DNA of 12,465 bases from Alphaproteobacteria bacterium (GTDB taxonomy: Bacteria; Pseudomonadota; Alphaproteobacteria; Sphingomonadales; Emcibacteraceae), in assembly GCA_030432815.1 (NCBI GenBank), contig JAUILB010000055.1:1-12465 (forward strand), in the 5' to 3' direction. Of this stretch, positions 12,208-12,465 are shown in pieces (position 1 is the stretch's first letter; each line of letters begins with the position of its first letter). Both the position numbers and the translations under genes were made by a program. Below the pieces are notes generated by a model. That model was not told where the DNA came from. It searched no databases and was given only the letters and a program-made list of their open reading frames with translations.

Positions 12208-12465
12208 TACCAGTCTGGCGCCATTGGGGACCGGGCGTTCCGGCCTTGCTATTACAACCGCGCCATTTTCATCAAAAAAACCGGTCAGTAAAAATTCCGA
12301 TTTAATCGGCCCGATTTGCTTAGCGGGAAAATTTACCACAGCGACGATCTGTTTTCCGACCAGTTCTTCGGGTGTATAATGCACCGTAATCTGGGCACTT
12401 GATTTTTTTATACCCAGCTCCTCACCAAAATCAACCCAGACTTTGTAGGCCGGTTTTCTTGCTTC
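12205..12465 (-). CDS. CsaA-like tRNA-binding protein (3' part)
   Basis: The minus strand from the right edge reads 86 residues to a TAA at 12205-12207. It begins EARKPAYKVWVDFGEELGIK and continues KSSAQITVHYTPEELVGKQI, VAVVNFPAKQIGPIKSEFLL and a closing RPERPVPNGARLV. This is the tRNA-binding OB-fold of the CsaA/YgjH family (also found in Arc1p/EMAP-II and MetRS C-terminal domains), with the hallmark EARKPAYK-WVDFG, SSAQIT-HYTPEEL and VVNFP-QIGP. Stand-alone CsaA is about 110 residues, so some 25 N-terminal residues and the start lie beyond the window. It probably binds the tRNA elbow as a homodimer; a chaperone-like role was reported for Bacillus CsaA. No break or frameshift is seen. Confidence 0.9.
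   Translation of the reverse strand, partial: EARKPAYKVWVDFGEELGIKKSSAQITVHYTPEELVGKQIVAVVNFPAKQIGPIKSEFLLTGFFDENGAVVIARPERPVPNGARLV

Noticed and set aside
1..12465. Mobile element, prophage, CRISPR array or defence island
   Set aside because: No transposase, integrase, direct-repeat arrays or terminal inverted repeats were seen; the gene content is core alphaproteobacterial.

Overview
This window looks like chromosomal DNA from an AT-rich alphaproteobacterium. The evidence is a set of small, lineage-typical genes: a TrcR/DUF1013 cell-cycle regulator, a DUF465 (YdcH-like) microprotein, a DUF3126 protein and a probable FzlA (the GST-fold FtsZ partner), together with alphaproteobacterial forms of ThrS and IF3. 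I see no insertion sequence, prophage, CRISPR array or rRNA, so this is mostly core genome. Genus cannot be fixed from the sequence alone.

Left part (1-4155). The first 22 codons of ubiX run off the left edge on the minus strand. A gene-poor stretch of about 400 nt separates it from a 55-residue DUF465 gene, whose bidirectional terminator is shared with convergent trcR. Next come two tandem minus-strand genes for small secreted TonB C-terminal-domain proteins. They are about two-thirds identical and end in related terminators. On the plus strand, a secreted protein of unknown function overlaps a DUF3126 gene by 14 nt. These face a short CDF-type cation transporter on the minus strand.

Middle part (4269-8499). 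Probable fzlA is followed after 8 nt by queG, the last step of queuosine synthesis. Then come a minus-strand secreted TPR protein with a TTG start, a plus-strand YeeZ-like NAD(P)-binding SDR, and a minus-strand ABHD10-like serine hydrolase. Two of the convergent pairs overlap at their 3' ends.

Right part (8644-12465). thrS and infC lie in tandem and provide translation functions. infC appears to begin at an AUA codon, not at the first AUG, which fits the known IF3 autoregulation principle. After the infC terminator lies a compact transcription unit with no protein gene: an extended -10 promoter, about 110 nt of well-structured RNA and a strong intrinsic terminator. I could not assign it to a known RNA family; it is the best candidate here for something undescribed. 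It is followed by a secreted outer-membrane beta-barrel gene and, on the minus strand, the 3' part of a CsaA-like tRNA-binding protein gene that leaves the window.

Shared theme: tRNA and translation (queG, thrS, infC, csaA-like), cell division and cell cycle (fzlA, trcR), and envelope (two TonB-domain proteins, the TPR protein, the barrel, the unknown secreted protein).
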